From an uncultured Sulfitobacter sp. (GTDB taxonomy: Bacteria > Pseudomonadota > Alphaproteobacteria > Rhodobacterales > Rhodobacteraceae): DNA of 64,000 nt. Both the position numbers and the translations under genes were made by a program. The stretch spans positions 124,001-188,000 of the forward strand of contig CAJJCJ010000002.1 in NCBI GenBank assembly GCA_905182645.1. Reading direction: 5' to 3'. The notes beneath the pieces are model-generated. The model had not been told where the DNA came from, ran no database searches, and was given only the letters and a program-made list of their open reading frames with translations. This document shows, in pieces, positions 9,765 to 19,052 of the stretch. Every line of letters starts with the position of its first letter. Within the stretch, counting starts at the first letter, position 1.

Positions 9765-10773
9765 TGGTCGTGTCCTTTGGTTTGCGTGTCGACGAGCGCT
9801 GGATCAGCGCGCCATCAATTTCAATGGCGCGAGGTGGCGCCGTTTTATCTTCAACTTGGCTCAACAAAAGGTCAATCGTGGCATCAACCATCCGGTTCAA
9901 CGGCTGACGCATCGTTGTCAAATTATAAGCCCCCCATGCGGCCATCGGCACATCATCATAGCCAACGACGGCCACGTCATTGGGCACTGACAGACCCATT
10001 TCAGTGCGCAAACAATCCATCACGGAAAAGGCCATGTGATCATTGCCCACAAAAATAGCGTCCGGCGGCGTGCGACGATCCATCAGATCAAGCGTCGCAG
10101 CGCGGGCAGTTTCGCGGTCATACATGCCGTCCATAACACGCGATGCGATGCCTGCTTGGGTCAAGGTACGGGTAAATCCAAGCTTGCGATCACGACCCGT
10201 CGATGACCCCAACCAACCACTGATATGCGCGATGGACTGATGACCGCAGGCCAGTAAAAACTCGGCCACCTTGCGGCCACCATCCAAATTAGCAGAGGTA
10301 ACAGACGACACATTGCCGCCGTCCTGACCACGGTTAAACATAACAATCGGAATGCGGGCATCTTCGCAGCGCTGGGTCAATTCGGACGACATACCAACGC
10401 TTGCGGTGATGATGCCGTCAACCTGATAATCCATCAGCTCTTCGACGACACGGGCGACATGATCATTGTCGTTGGAAGCCGTAAAAACAAGAATATGATA
10501 GCCTTTGGCTTGCAGCGCATTTGACAATCGCTCGAGGGCGAGCGGATAAAACTGATTGTCCAAATAAGCGACGACCAAACCAATGATACGGCTTTTGCCG
10601 GTGATCATCGCGCGGGCCATCATATTGGGGCGATACCCCAATTCAGCAGCAGCCTTTTTGACCTTTTCAACCGTCTTGGCGCTCGCAGATGCACCCGGCG
10701 TGAAAACGCGGCTGACCGCCGATTGGCTGACACCAGCGCGTTCCGCCACCTGAAGAGACGTTACAACACCCAT
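9751..10773 (-). CDS. LacI family transcriptional regulator
   Basis: 340 residues. The helix-turn-helix is at about 5-30 (SLQVAERAGVSQSAVSRVFT), followed by the hinge PNMMARAMITGKSRIIG and a periplasmic-binding-protein-like sensor domain ending NRMVDATIDLLLSQVED. LacI proteins normally sit as dimers or tetramers on CG-centred palindromes and leave when sugar-like ligands bind. Two such palindromes of one sequence lie in the divergent promoter of this island (15547-15568 and 15673-15688), making this protein their likely reader. The ATG overlaps the SDR stop by one base. The effector is probably the importer's substrate or an early product (inference). Confidence 0.93.
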   Translation of the reverse strand: MGVVTSLQVAERAGVSQSAVSRVFTPGASASAKTVEKVKKAAAELGYRPNMMARAMITGKSRIIGLVVAYLDNQFYPLALERLSNALQAKGYHILVFTASNDNDHVARVVEELMDYQVDGIITASVGMSSELTQRCEDARIPIVMFNRGQDGGNVSSVTSANLDGGRKVAEFLLACGHQSIAHISGWLGSSTGRDRKLGFTRTLTQAGIASRVMDGMYDRETARAATLDLMDRRTPPDAIFVGNDHMAFSVMDCLRTEMGLSVPNDVAVVGYDDVPMAAWGAYNLTTMRQPLNRMVDATIDLLLSQVEDKTAPPRAIEIDGALIQRSSTRKPKDTTNEGF

Positions 10774-11537
10774 CAGTCAGCCGTCCAACCGCCGTCGATC
10801 ATCAACGACGTACCGGTCATGAGCGCAGATGCATCAGACGCCAGATAAACCACAGGTCCCATGATGTCAGTCACTTCACCAACGCGGCCAAGTTTGATCT
10901 TTTCGGTAATCCACTTCAGGCGCTCTGGGTTCTCAAATGTGACTTCAGTCAACGCAGTGCGGATGAACGTCGGACAAACCGTATTGACGCGAATACCCAA
11001 CGGTCCCCACTCGATTGCCATTGCTTTGCTAAAGCCCTCAACGGCGAACTTGGTCCCGCAATATACCGCGCGATCAATGCCGCCAACATGGGCCATCTGG
11101 CTGGTGATATTAATCAAACTGCCGGATTTACCCGCAGCAATCAGGCCCTTAGCGACCGCTTGGGTCAGGAAATATGCACCTTTGAAGTTCACCGCCTGTA
11201 CCGCGTCAAAGTCTTCGGGCGTGGTGTCAACCGACGGGCTATGCCGCGCTGAACCGGTAGAGTTGACAAGAACGTCGAACGGACCAGCACTGGCTACTGC
11301 CTGCGCAGTCGCACCCACATCGGTCACGTCCAACGTCAGCGCCTCGGCCGTCATACCTGCCGCACGCATTTGGGACACGACATCGGCCAATTTGTCAGAC
11401 GTGCGCGCGGCTAGTGTCACATTCGCACCCGCCTCGCCCAGCGCCACAGCACAGGCAAGCCCGATCCCACTTGATGCACCAGCAACAAGCGCGCGTTTGC
11501 CATCAAGGCGGAAAGATGGGGTCGTCGGAAGGGTCAT
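10773..11537 (-). CDS. SDR family NAD(P)-dependent oxidoreductase
   Basis: 254 residues, classical short-chain dehydrogenase. The nucleotide-binding VAGASSGIGLACAVALGEAG is at about 17-36, NNAG-like VNSTGSARHS at about 90-99, the catalytic Ser in NITSQMAHVG (about 144-153) and the Tyr-x-x-x-Lys in AVYCGTKFAVEGF (about 158-170). DVT after the third strand is usual. It oxidises or reduces a hydroxyl or carbonyl group, likely a secondary alcohol or keto group in the island's pathway. It follows a SnoaL-like gene by 67 bp and runs into the lacI-type gene with a 1 nt overlap. Confidence 0.93.
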   Translation of the reverse strand: MTLPTTPSFRLDGKRALVAGASSGIGLACAVALGEAGANVTLAARTSDKLADVVSQMRAAGMTAEALTLDVTDVGATAQAVASAGPFDVLVNSTGSARHSPSVDTTPEDFDAVQAVNFKGAYFLTQAVAKGLIAAGKSGSLINITSQMAHVGGIDRAVYCGTKFAVEGFSKAMAIEWGPLGIRVNTVCPTFIRTALTEVTFENPERLKWITEKIKLGRVGEVTDIMGPVVYLASDASALMTGTSLMIDGGWTAD

Positions 11538-11604
11538 AAATTTGGCTTTCTTAACAGCGAGAGGTCGGAGCCTCCAGCGGACATATATGAGCTCTGAAAA
11601 AGCG

Positions 11605-12597
11605 TCATGACATTTGCCTCATGCGGGCGAAAACGTCGACGCCAATCTGCGCGAAAATATCGATGAGGTCCAACAAAACCCAATTTTCACGGATTTTGCC
11701 GTTTTCAACGCGCCAAAAATCAAGGCTCCGCATTGTGATCCGCTGCCCCGCAGGTGCGATCCCGAGCCAGCCATCATGTATGATCGTCTGCTTCATATCC
11801 GGCCAACCCGTCACACCAACATAGTTGCCATCGCCAAAGAAATGGAACGTCAGACCGCCGGCGGCTTGCCCACGATCCGGCATCGCATTTAGAAACGGGA
11901 CCTGATGATGATTGCGAAATCCATCAATACCGCGCGCCGTGCCGATACCGGCAGGCCCGTACCAGTTCATCTTTTCAGACCAATATCGGGGCAATTCCAT
12001 CGCTTCCACCGGCTCAACCGGATGGCGGGTCAACGCGGCCAGCATATCAACGACAAGGGTTTTCGACGCCTTTGATGCCAGCACATCATAAGGACCGCTT
12101 TGAATACCATCGCCAGTCGCTGGACCAAACACGCAAAACTCGCGGCCCACACTTGGGGCCATCGGCCAAACGCCAGCTTGCATCATCAATTCGGGAATAT
12201 CCCAAATCGCTTGGATTTCGACGATCTTGCCGTCAGCAATTCGATAGTATTCGTGGAACCGCATGTGGGCCAAACGCTGCGTTGGGACGATACCCAAAAA
12301 CGGCGCGGCAAACGTCCCAACATAGTGGCCACCGCAGCCGACCCAATCGGCGTCATGATCATCGGCCCCCGCCATCACGATCCAATCGCGACGTTCAACA
12401 TCCGGCATGGCTGCCACCAAAGGCGCAAAAACGGTGTCGAAATATGCAGCCCCCGTGATATCGCCAAACGGCGCGCACATATGCACAACCGCATCATCAG
12501 CCAACACATCAGCCAACGCATTGCGCACGCCTGTGCCGACATACATCGCCGCCCGTAAAGGCGCGATCAAAGCGCGGTTGGCGGCGTGGTCTGTCAC
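11605..12597 (-). CDS. SnoaL-like (ester cyclase type) protein, two domains
   Basis: 330 residues with two NTF2-like halves. The first (about 15-150) has a [20 protein letters not shown] strand pair. The second (about 185-330) has [20 protein letters not shown] and [20 protein letters not shown]. The same signature, Asp-Phe/Tyr-Trp/Arg then Gly-Lys-Ile-x-x-Asn-Trp and Asp, recurs in the genes at 13955 and 19049, so these are paralogues. Clustering with an importer and dehydrogenases suggests a catabolic isomerase, cyclase or hydrolase. It starts with GTG inside the HisD-like stop (GTGA, 4 nt overlap), a typical coupling. Confidence 0.8.
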   Translation of the reverse strand: MTDHAANRALIAPLRAAMYVGTGVRNALADVLADDAVVHMCAPFGDITGAAYFDTVFAPLVAAMPDVERRDWIVMAGADDHDADWVGCGGHYVGTFAAPFLGIVPTQRLAHMRFHEYYRIADGKIVEIQAIWDIPELMMQAGVWPMAPSVGREFCVFGPATGDGIQSGPYDVLASKASKTLVVDMLAALTRHPVEPVEAMELPRYWSEKMNWYGPAGIGTARGIDGFRNHHQVPFLNAMPDRGQAAGGLTFHFFGDGNYVGVTGWPDMKQTIIHDGWLGIAPAGQRITMRSLDFWRVENGKIRENWVLLDLIDIFAQIGVDVFARMRQMS

Positions 12598-13925
12598 GCA
12601 AGATCATCCTTATGCGGGGCCGGACCACCATAAGGCACGTTGATCCCACCGAAACGGCGGACCCGTACATTACACTGCTCGGCATGGCCAACAAAGCCTT
12701 CAAGCAAGCACAACCGCGACCCATAAGCCCCAATCTCAGCCGCAGCCGCATCGGTCGTAATCTTCTGATAGCTATGCGTTTTCAGATACTTACCGACCCA
12801 AAGACCACCCGTATACCGACCTGCCTTTTTGGTAGGTAGCGTATGATTTGTACCAATCACCTTATCGCCATTGGACACATTTGTGCGCGGCCCAAGGAAC
12901 AGCGCGCCGTAACAGGTCATATGCTCCAAGAACCAATCGTCACGGTCAGTCATGACTTGAACGTGCTCTGACGCGATGTCATCGGCGACAGCCAGCATCT
13001 CGTCATATGTGTCGCACACAATAACCTCGCCGTAATCCGCCCACGACACACCAGCCGTATCAGCAGTCGGCAAAATCGTCAGCAAGCGGTCAATCTCAGA
13101 CATCGTATCGCGGGCCAGTTTTTCGGAATTAGTCAGCAATATCGACGGGGAATTATAACCATGCTCGGCCTGCCCCAACAAATCGGTGGCACATAATTCA
13201 GCGTCTGCTGCGGTCTCATCGGCAATAACCATCGTTTCGGTCGGGCCAGCAAACAGATCAATCCCAACGCGGCCAAACAACTGGCGCTTAGCCTCGGCGA
13301 CAAATGCGTTTCCAGGGCCAACAAGCATATGCACAGGGTCAATCGTCTCGGTACCAATCGCCATTGCGCCAATCGCCTGAATGCCGCCCAGCACGTAAAT
13401 CTCGTGGGCGCCGCCAAGATGCATCGCGGCAATCACGGCTGGGTTCGGCTCGCCCTGAAACGGCGGCGTGCAGGCGATAATGCGCGGGACTTTAGCAACC
13501 GATGCGGTCGCGACGGACATATGCGCGGATGCAACCATCGGGAACTTGCCCGCTGGGACATAACAGCCAACCGATTGTACAGGAATATTCTTATGCCCCA
13601 AGATCACACCAGGCATCGGTTCAACCTCAATATCCAACATGCTGTCACGCTGGGCTTGGGCGAAATTGCGCACCTGCGCTTGGGCGAACTTCAGATCAGA
13701 CATGTCGCGGTCCGGCACGCGGGCCATCAATGCCTCAATCTCGGGCAACGACAATCGGTATGAGGTGGGCGAATAGTTATCAAACTTCTCAGACATCTCG
13801 CGGACAGCCGCATCACCGCGGTCGTCAATATCCTTCAGGCCATTCTCCACAATCGCGCGGACCTTGGTGTCATCATCAGCGCGATCAGCAGCAGAGCGGG
13901 CAGTTTTTAGGTGGCGAACAGTCAT
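12594..13925 (-). CDS. HisD-fold dehydrogenase, sulfopropanediol dehydrogenase (HpsN)-like
   Basis: 443 residues of the histidinol dehydrogenase family. All expected catalytic and zinc residues are visible: Gln and His in [11 protein letters not shown], the Glu-His pair in ASEHVQVMT, Asp in [14 protein letters not shown] and the last His in [13 protein letters not shown]. Genes here are not for histidine synthesis: neighbours are an importer ATPase, SnoaL-like proteins and an SDR. That setting and the overall style fit the HpsN branch, which oxidises a primary alcohol to a carboxylate in two NAD-linked steps; for HpsN itself the substrate is 2,3-dihydroxypropane-1-sulfonate. A different polyol substrate is equally possible. 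Confidence 0.85.
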   Translation of the reverse strand: MTVRHLKTARSAADRADDDTKVRAIVENGLKDIDDRGDAAVREMSEKFDNYSPTSYRLSLPEIEALMARVPDRDMSDLKFAQAQVRNFAQAQRDSMLDIEVEPMPGVILGHKNIPVQSVGCYVPAGKFPMVASAHMSVATASVAKVPRIIACTPPFQGEPNPAVIAAMHLGGAHEIYVLGGIQAIGAMAIGTETIDPVHMLVGPGNAFVAEAKRQLFGRVGIDLFAGPTETMVIADETAADAELCATDLLGQAEHGYNSPSILLTNSEKLARDTMSEIDRLLTILPTADTAGVSWADYGEVIVCDTYDEMLAVADDIASEHVQVMTDRDDWFLEHMTCYGALFLGPRTNVSNGDKVIGTNHTLPTKKAGRYTGGLWVGKYLKTHSYQKITTDAAAAEIGAYGSRLCLLEGFVGHAEQCNVRVRRFGGINVPYGGPAPHKDDLA

Positions 13926-13954
13926 GCGCTATCCTTTAGCGAATTAAAATCAAA

Positions 13955-14431
13955 TTATGGGGTGGGCGGAGATTTGGTCCTATTGTCGAACGCTTCCCAG
14001 CCCTCGCCGTTAAAGCAATCAACACCCAGTTGGGCCATCACATGTGGGAAATCGACCATGACGTAGTTGTCAGTGATGCGACCATCCTCGACTTTCCAGA
14101 AATCCATGTAGCGGATATCAACGCGCTTACCGGTCGGGGCAATGCCCATAAACATACCGCCGTGCGTAGCCTTTTGGTGGCCAAACGCAGCCGCCCATTC
14201 GCCCATATATAAACGGGCTTCGTCGACACAGACCTTGTCATGGAACGCAGCCTGAAACGGCTTTTGCCAGTTATCCTGAAATTGCTGCAATCCAGTCTTG
14301 GACCCGCACCCAGTGTTGCCCATCCAGCGAAACGACTGGGCGAAAAACTCGCCGATGTCACCGATGCGGTGATCGTTGAGACCATCGACCATGCCTTCAA
14401 TGACTGCACGGGTCTCGTTGGTTTTGGACAT
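13955..14431 (-). CDS. SnoaL-like (NTF2-fold) protein, single domain
   Basis: 158 residues, one NTF2-like domain: helix AVIEGMVDGLNDHRIGDIGE, then the pocket-lining GIAPTGKRVDIRYMDFWKVE (about 105-124) and DGRITDNYVMVDFPHVMAQLG. It corresponds to the second half of the larger paralogues at 11605 and 19049, so it may be the ancestral single unit or a split-off partner. The ATG at 14431 fits the family opening but lacks a clear ribosome site. An in-frame ATG at 14479, right after the ATPase stop, is the alternative. The gene lies between the ABC ATPase and the HisD-like gene. Confidence 0.78.
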   Translation of the reverse strand: MSKTNETRAVIEGMVDGLNDHRIGDIGEFFAQSFRWMGNTGCGSKTGLQQFQDNWQKPFQAAFHDKVCVDEARLYMGEWAAAFGHQKATHGGMFMGIAPTGKRVDIRYMDFWKVEDGRITDNYVMVDFPHVMAQLGVDCFNGEGWEAFDNRTKSPPTP

Positions 14432-14481
14432 ATCAGTATCGCGGGTCAAGACTGCTTGTTGAGGGCGTGCGCCAACCATGA

Positions 14482-15525
14482 TTACATCCGTTCGCCGCTG
14501 GTGCGATCGAACAGGTGGCAAATGTCCGCACTAATCGTAGCAGACACAGGTTCGCCGATCTTGATGCGATAATCTTTGCCAGATTTGACCGACAAAATCG
14601 TCCCACCGGCACGCATGGTCACCATCGTGGCCTCACCCAACAATTCCAGTGAATAAACCGCCGAATTCGCTTGCGCATTGCCATCCGACACCTGCGCATC
14701 CTCGGCGCGAAAGCCAAGCGTGACAGAACCAGACACATCCGTGCGCAGACCCGAAATGCTGATCATATCAGCGGTAAAGGTGCCGTCTTGCAGATCACCA
14801 TCAATCAGGTTCATCGCAGGGCTGCCGATAAAGCCAGCAACAAACGTATTGGCGGGCATGTCGTAAATCTCAGTCGGGGTACCGACCTGCTGGACCATAC
14901 CCTTGTTCATCACAACAACACGGTCAGCCAGCGTCATCGCCTCGATCTGATCATGGGTCACGTAAATCGTAGTGGTCTTCAATTCATGGGACAGGTTCTT
15001 AATTTGGGCGCGGGTACTAACACGCAGCTTGGCATCCAAATTCGACAACGGCTCGTCCATCAAAAACACGTTTGGTTCACGCACAACCGCACGGGCCAAT
15101 GCAACACGCTGACGCTGACCACCGGACAACTCGGCTGGCTTGCGGTGTAGAAACTCATCCAGCTCGACCATCGCTGAGGCACGCTTGACCAACGCATCAT
15201 GGTCGCCGGCAACCTTACGGACCTTTAGGGGAAAGCGAATATTCTCATAGACGTTCATATTGGGGTAAAGCGCATACGACTGGAACACCATCGCGACATC
15301 GCGATCCTTAGGGTCCAGATCATTGATCCGCTTGCCATCAACGATAATATCGCCGCCAGATGCGTCCTCAAGACCCGCAATGATGCGCATCGTTGTCGTT
15401 TTGCCGCAGCCTGACGGGCCGAGCAACACAAGAAACTCTTGATCCGCAATAGTCAGGTTGAAATCATGCACGCCAATAAAGTCGCCCCATCGCTTGCTCA
15501 CATTGCGCAGTTGAATCTCGGCCAT
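14482..15525 (-). CDS. ABC transporter ATP-binding protein (UgpC/MalK type)
   Basis: 347 residues. The ATPase core shows Walker A LLGPSGCGKTTTMRI (about 34-48), signature ELSGGQRQRVALARAV (about 133-148), Walker B NVFLMDEPLSNLDAKLR and the switch YVTHDQIEAMTLAD. The last ~110 residues form the TOBE-type regulatory domain (TLGFRAEDAQVSD) of sugar importers. It energises import by the permeases at 17133 and 18171, which lie on the opposite arm of the same divergent promoter. The ATG is preceded by GGGGG, and a LacI-type palindrome lies 22 bp upstream of it. Confidence 0.93.
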   Translation of the reverse strand: MAEIQLRNVSKRWGDFIGVHDFNLTIADQEFLVLLGPSGCGKTTTMRIIAGLEDASGGDIIVDGKRINDLDPKDRDVAMVFQSYALYPNMNVYENIRFPLKVRKVAGDHDALVKRASAMVELDEFLHRKPAELSGGQRQRVALARAVVREPNVFLMDEPLSNLDAKLRVSTRAQIKNLSHELKTTTIYVTHDQIEAMTLADRVVVMNKGMVQQVGTPTEIYDMPANTFVAGFIGSPAMNLIDGDLQDGTFTADMISISGLRTDVSGSVTLGFRAEDAQVSDGNAQANSAVYSLELLGEATMVTMRAGGTILSVKSGKDYRIKIGEPVSATISADICHLFDRTSGERM

Positions 15526-15546
15526 CCGTGCCCCCTGAAATTAGAC

Positions 15547-15568
15547 ATTTTGCATACGTTTGCAAAAT
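15547..15568. promoter_or_regulatory. LacI-type operator 1 (left arm)
   Basis: A perfect 8+8 bp inverted repeat with a 6-base centre; its inner 16 bp read TTGCATACGTTTGCAA. The CG centre and 16 bp core are typical of LacI-family sites. It lies 22 bp upstream of the ABC ATPase start, where a bound repressor would block the left transcript. It shares the pattern TTGCA-n-ACGT-n-TGCAA with the site at 15673. Confidence 0.75.
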
Positions 15569-15643
15569 ACTGCCGCGATTCCGTTAATCACGCAATACCT
15601 CAATTGATAAACATAAAAAATAATGAGAAAACAAGAATAACAC

Positions 15644-15673
15644 TTGCACAAACGTCCAGTTCAATCGTTAAAT
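15644..15673 (+). promoter_or_regulatory. Candidate sigma70-type promoter for the binding-protein operon
   Basis: TTGCAC (15644-15649) and TTAAAT (15668-15673) are spaced by 18 bases, 103 bp upstream of the binding-protein ATG. The match is modest. The -10 element touches operator 2, which fits repression by steric block. The surrounding 250 bp gap is AT-rich and holds no gene. Confidence 0.35.
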
Positions 15674-15688
15674 TGCACACGTATGCAA
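15673..15688. promoter_or_regulatory. LacI-type operator 2 (right arm)
   Basis: TTGCACACGTATGCAA, a palindrome with one mismatched pair and a central ACGT, 88 bp upstream of the binding-protein start. It matches operator 1 at every position except the two flanking the ACGT core. Centre-to-centre distance between the two is about 123 bp, so looping between the divergent promoters is possible. Confidence 0.75.
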
Positions 15689-15776
15689 AAAGCGCTCGTG
15701 ATTCGGGTTGCTTCAAACACGCTACGAAACACGATCCCGCAAAGACGGGGCGCTTTTGACAACGGAGAGTGAACTT

Positions 15777-17024
15777 ATGAACGTATTTAAGATTGCCACA
15801 CTGGGGACAGCGACTGCAGTTCTCATGGGCACCACAGCAATGGCCGACGGCCACGCTTGCGCTATTACAGAAGGCCGCGTGAACATCGTGGGTAACGAAT
15901 TTCCGGCGATCCAGTCGGTTGCAGCAGCAGCCCTTGCATGTGCAAGCGGTATTGACGCCGAGGCAAACCTGACCGCCGATCACCAGAAAATTAACCTTGC
16001 AGGCATGTCTGGCAATCCAGCGGAATACACGTCCGCAATTGTTGCCAACTCGTCCATCGTTGCTTTGATCAACGAAGATGTGGTGCGCCCGCTTGACGAT
16101 CTGGTCGCCATGTACGGCGCAGACATTCCTTCGCACCAGCTGATCACAATCGACGGTCAGGTGATGGCCGTGGCCTTTATGGCCAACGCACAGCACCTGA
16201 TTTACCGTAGCGATGTGCTCGCACAGGTCGGCATGGATGCGCCAACATCTTACGAAGGCGTTCTTGAAGCAGCCGAAGTAATTCGTGCCGCAGGCATTAT
16301 GGATAACCCAGTTGGCGGCGCATATGCAGCGGGCTGGAACCTTGCAGAAGAATTTGTAAACATGTATCTCGGTACTGGTGGCGATTTCTTCGAAGCAGGC
16401 ACAGCAAACGTGTCGATCAACAACGAAGACGGCGTTGAAGCACTGGAAATGATGAAGGCACTGACCGCCTACATGAACCCAGATTACCTGACACACGACA
16501 GCAACGCGACAAGCGCCGAATGGGAAGCAGGCAACGTTGCTCTGATGAACTTGTGGGGCAGCCGGTCTGGCGTTTTGATGGATGACGAAGGCTCAGAAAT
16601 GGTCGTCTATTCCAACACAGTCGCAGGTGGTCCACTGACAGTTGGCGACAGCGGCAACGCAGCGTCCACCCTTTGGTGGGATGGCTGGACTGTGGCGAAA
16701 AATATCTCTGATGCAGACGCAGAGGCGACATTCCAAGCCATGGCGTACGCCACATCACCAGCACTGCTCAACGAAGAAACTATGTCCCAAGCCGTATGGC
16801 TTATGAACGGTTTTGAAGCACAGCCTGTGAACGAAGGCGTTCTGGCAACTGTTGCAGCCGGCGCAAGCCCCTACCCAATGCTACCATTCATGGGTCTGTT
16901 GCACACGGCAGCTGGCGATAACATCGCTGACTTCCTACAAGGCAACGAGTCTGCAGAACAAGCATTGGCGGACATTGAAGCAGCCTACACAGCTGCAGCA
17001 ACCGAGCAGGGCTTCTTGCAGTAA
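15777..17024 (+). CDS. ABC transporter substrate-binding protein (family 1, sugar-type)
   Basis: 415 residues. A Sec signal peptide is clear: Lys near the start, hydrophobic TLGTATAVLMGTTAMA and cleavage after AMA (about residue 22). The mature protein has the family 1 binding-protein plan (MFNPDYLT-like hinge region at about 230, GNVALMNLWGSRSG at about 255, WWDGWTVAKNISDADAEATF at about 300). It would catch the solute in the periplasm for the permeases downstream. The ATG at 15777 follows GGAGAG by eight bases; the frame extends upstream but without a start signal. The number of Trp and acidic residues is compatible with a polar ligand, which cannot be named. Confidence 0.9.
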   Translation: MNVFKIATLGTATAVLMGTTAMADGHACAITEGRVNIVGNEFPAIQSVAAAALACASGIDAEANLTADHQKINLAGMSGNPAEYTSAIVANSSIVALINEDVVRPLDDLVAMYGADIPSHQLITIDGQVMAVAFMANAQHLIYRSDVLAQVGMDAPTSYEGVLEAAEVIRAAGIMDNPVGGAYAAGWNLAEEFVNMYLGTGGDFFEAGTANVSINNEDGVEALEMMKALTAYMNPDYLTHDSNATSAEWEAGNVALMNLWGSRSGVLMDDEGSEMVVYSNTVAGGPLTVGDSGNAASTLWWDGWTVAKNISDADAEATFQAMAYATSPALLNEETMSQAVWLMNGFEAQPVNEGVLATVAAGASPYPMLPFMGLLHTAAGDNIADFLQGNESAEQALADIEAAYTAAATEQGFLQ

Positions 17025-17033
17025 TACCCTCCC

Positions 17034-17063
17034 GCGTTCGGGCTGGCTCACTGGCCCGAACGC
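17034..17063 (+). terminator. Hairpin between binding-protein and permease genes
   Basis: A perfect 10 bp stem, GCGTTCGGGC with GCCCGAACGC, and a 10-base loop, starting 10 bp after the binding-protein stop. No long T-run follows. In importer operons such hairpins usually protect the binding-protein mRNA or attenuate read-through, so that the periplasmic protein is made in excess over the permeases. Confidence 0.65.
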
Positions 17064-17132
17064 ACCTTACTTTTCACGGCCGCACTCCAATTTTAGCCTG
17101 AAATTTGGTCCCAACAGTGTCAGAGACATATC

Positions 17133-18158
17133 ATGAAACATTCAACCTTCTTCTGGTTTGTCCTACCTTCGGCCTTCCTTATGCTTTTGTTCATTGCGCT
17201 GCCCGTGGCCTCCGTGGTCACCCAATCGCTGTATACTGCCCATGAACAAGTGCTGGTGACGGTGGAAAACTGTGGGCCATTTGGCTGCAAGCCCGTCACC
17301 TCAATTGACCAAGAAGCCACCCAAGCCCTAAATGCCGACAAACCGCTTGGCAAATGGGCCGGTCTGGATATCTACAAAGACCGTAACCACCTCGCATTTT
17401 CAGAAGTCGCATCCGCTTGGGTGAACGTAGACGGGCTGCCTGACTTTGGTAAAACTTTGCTGAACCTACCGTTCTACAAGGCGATGGCGTTTACGTTGAC
17501 CTACACCTTTGTGGTGACACCTCTGACAATCATCTTTGGGTTCTTTATCGCAGTCGCGGTCAATTCCGTGGCCAAGGCGCTTAAGGGACCGACAATATTC
17601 CTGACACTCTTACCGTTCATCGTAACACCATTGGTGGGGTCGCTGATCCTATTCTGGATGGTCGATGCACGGGGGATCTTGGGCACAGGGCTGCAATGGC
17701 TGACCAATAATCCAGACCTATCGGTTAAGGCGTCAACGCCGCTGATGTGGATCATGCTGATGGTCTACGGCATCTGGCACGCTGCACCGTTTGCGTTCGT
17801 TGTGTTCTACGCAGGGCTACAAACGGTCAACAGCGAAAGCTTAGAGGCGGCGATGATCGACGGCGCAAACCGTTGGGAACGTATTCGTTACGTCGTGATT
17901 CCGCACTTGTTCCCGCTGGTAACATTCGTGGCGCTGATCCAACTGATGGACAACTTTCGGGTGTTCGAACCAATCGTTTCGTTCAGCGCACAAGCGCACG
18001 CGACATCCCTCTCCTACGCGATCTTTAACGATCTGGGCGGGGAAACACGGCTGCTGTCATCTGCGGCTGCCACATCCGTGCTGACGATTATAGGCATCGC
18101 AATCCTTTTGTCGCCAGTGCTGATCCGCACTTACCGCGACTTTTCAAAACCAAGCTAA
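17133..18158 (+). CDS. ABC transporter permease (MalF/UgpA type) with large periplasmic loop
   Basis: 341 residues, inner-membrane permease. One N-terminal membrane helix (about 7-30) is followed by an unusually long polar stretch (about 31-112), then five more helices. The ATPase-coupling EAA loop reads EAAMIDGANRWERIRYVVIP (about 236-255). The polar stretch includes a CGPFGC pair that could form a disulfide in the periplasm. It pairs with the permease at 18171 and the ATPase at 14482. The ATG at 17133 has only a weak ribosome site. Confidence 0.92.
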   Translation: MKHSTFFWFVLPSAFLMLLFIALPVASVVTQSLYTAHEQVLVTVENCGPFGCKPVTSIDQEATQALNADKPLGKWAGLDIYKDRNHLAFSEVASAWVNVDGLPDFGKTLLNLPFYKAMAFTLTYTFVVTPLTIIFGFFIAVAVNSVAKALKGPTIFLTLLPFIVTPLVGSLILFWMVDARGILGTGLQWLTNNPDLSVKASTPLMWIMLMVYGIWHAAPFAFVVFYAGLQTVNSESLEAAMIDGANRWERIRYVVIPHLFPLVTFVALIQLMDNFRVFEPIVSFSAQAHATSLSYAIFNDLGGETRLLSSAAATSVLTIIGIAILLSPVLIRTYRDFSKPS

Positions 18159-18170
18159 GGGGCGACACAC

Positions 18171-19052
18171 ATGGCCAATAAAGCCACAGCGCAACCGCTC
18201 TCGGTCAAGTTTCTTGCCACATCATTCCTGATGTTCTGGCTGGTGCTTGCTGCCTTTCCATTCATCTGGACATTGTGGGGGTCGTTCAAAGTAGAAGGCG
18301 ACTTCTTCTCCAAGGCCAACTGGGCAAACGCGCTTTTTGGCGGCATGACCCAGACAGAGACCGGCGGCAGTTTCACTGGCGACGGGTACTATGGGGCCTT
18401 TGTTGAAGAAGAGTTTTGGCGGGCCGCGCTCAATTCATTCATTGTGTGCTTCTTCGTTGTGACAATCTCGCTGACCTTCGGCACCTTGGGCGGCTATGCG
18501 CTGTCGCGGTCCACACATAGGTATGCTTTCTGGTTCCTGCTGTTCGCGCTAATCTTTCGGGCGATGCCACCAATCACGCTCGTGTCAGGCTATTTGTTGC
18601 CGTTCTATGAATATAATCTCTGGGGTAAGCTTAGCACCACGATCATCGTGCTTGTGGCGATCAACCAACCCTTCACGCTGTGGATGCTGCACGCATTCTT
18701 CAAAAACATCCCCAAGGATCTGGACGAAAGCGCCATGGTCGATGGGTGCACACGATTCCAAGCCTTCCGGCACGTCATTATCCCCGTCATGTGGCCCGGT
18801 GTGATTACAACAGGATTGTTCAGCTTCCTGTTAGCCTATAATGACTTTGCGGTGACGTCTATGTTGCTGTCAAAAGACAACCAAACGATGGTGCCAAAAC
18901 TGGCATCCTTCCTTGGGACCACACAAACCAAAGGCAACGTTATGTTCGCAGTCGCGGCCGTTGTATCAATTACCGCACCCCTATTTGTGATGGTGATGGT
19001 GTTCCAACGCCAAATCGTTTCGGGCCTGACAGCAGGAGCCGTTAAAGGATGA
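18171..19052 (+). CDS. ABC transporter permease (MalG/UgpE type)
   Basis: 293 residues with six predicted helices: about 15-36, 85-110, 118-140, 150-172, 200-222 and 258-280. The EAA loop is ESAMVDGCTRFQAFRHVIIP (about 182-201). It is the second half of the membrane channel of the importer. AAGGGG lies about eight bases before the ATG. The stop overlaps the next gene by four bases (ATGA), tying expression of the SnoaL-like protein to the importer. Confidence 0.93.
   Translation: MANKATAQPLSVKFLATSFLMFWLVLAAFPFIWTLWGSFKVEGDFFSKANWANALFGGMTQTETGGSFTGDGYYGAFVEEEFWRAALNSFIVCFFVVTISLTFGTLGGYALSRSTHRYAFWFLLFALIFRAMPPITLVSGYLLPFYEYNLWGKLSTTIIVLVAINQPFTLWMLHAFFKNIPKDLDESAMVDGCTRFQAFRHVIIPVMWPGVITTGLFSFLLAYNDFAVTSMLLSKDNQTMVPKLASFLGTTQTKGNVMFAVAAVVSITAPLFVMVMVFQRQIVSGLTAGAVKG

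Noticed and set aside
15600..16496. A 298-codon minus-strand frame rich in Cys and His
   Set aside because: It is antisense to the binding-protein gene, whose signal peptide, ribosome site and family features are clear; the Cys/His richness arises from reading Ala/Thr codons backwards.
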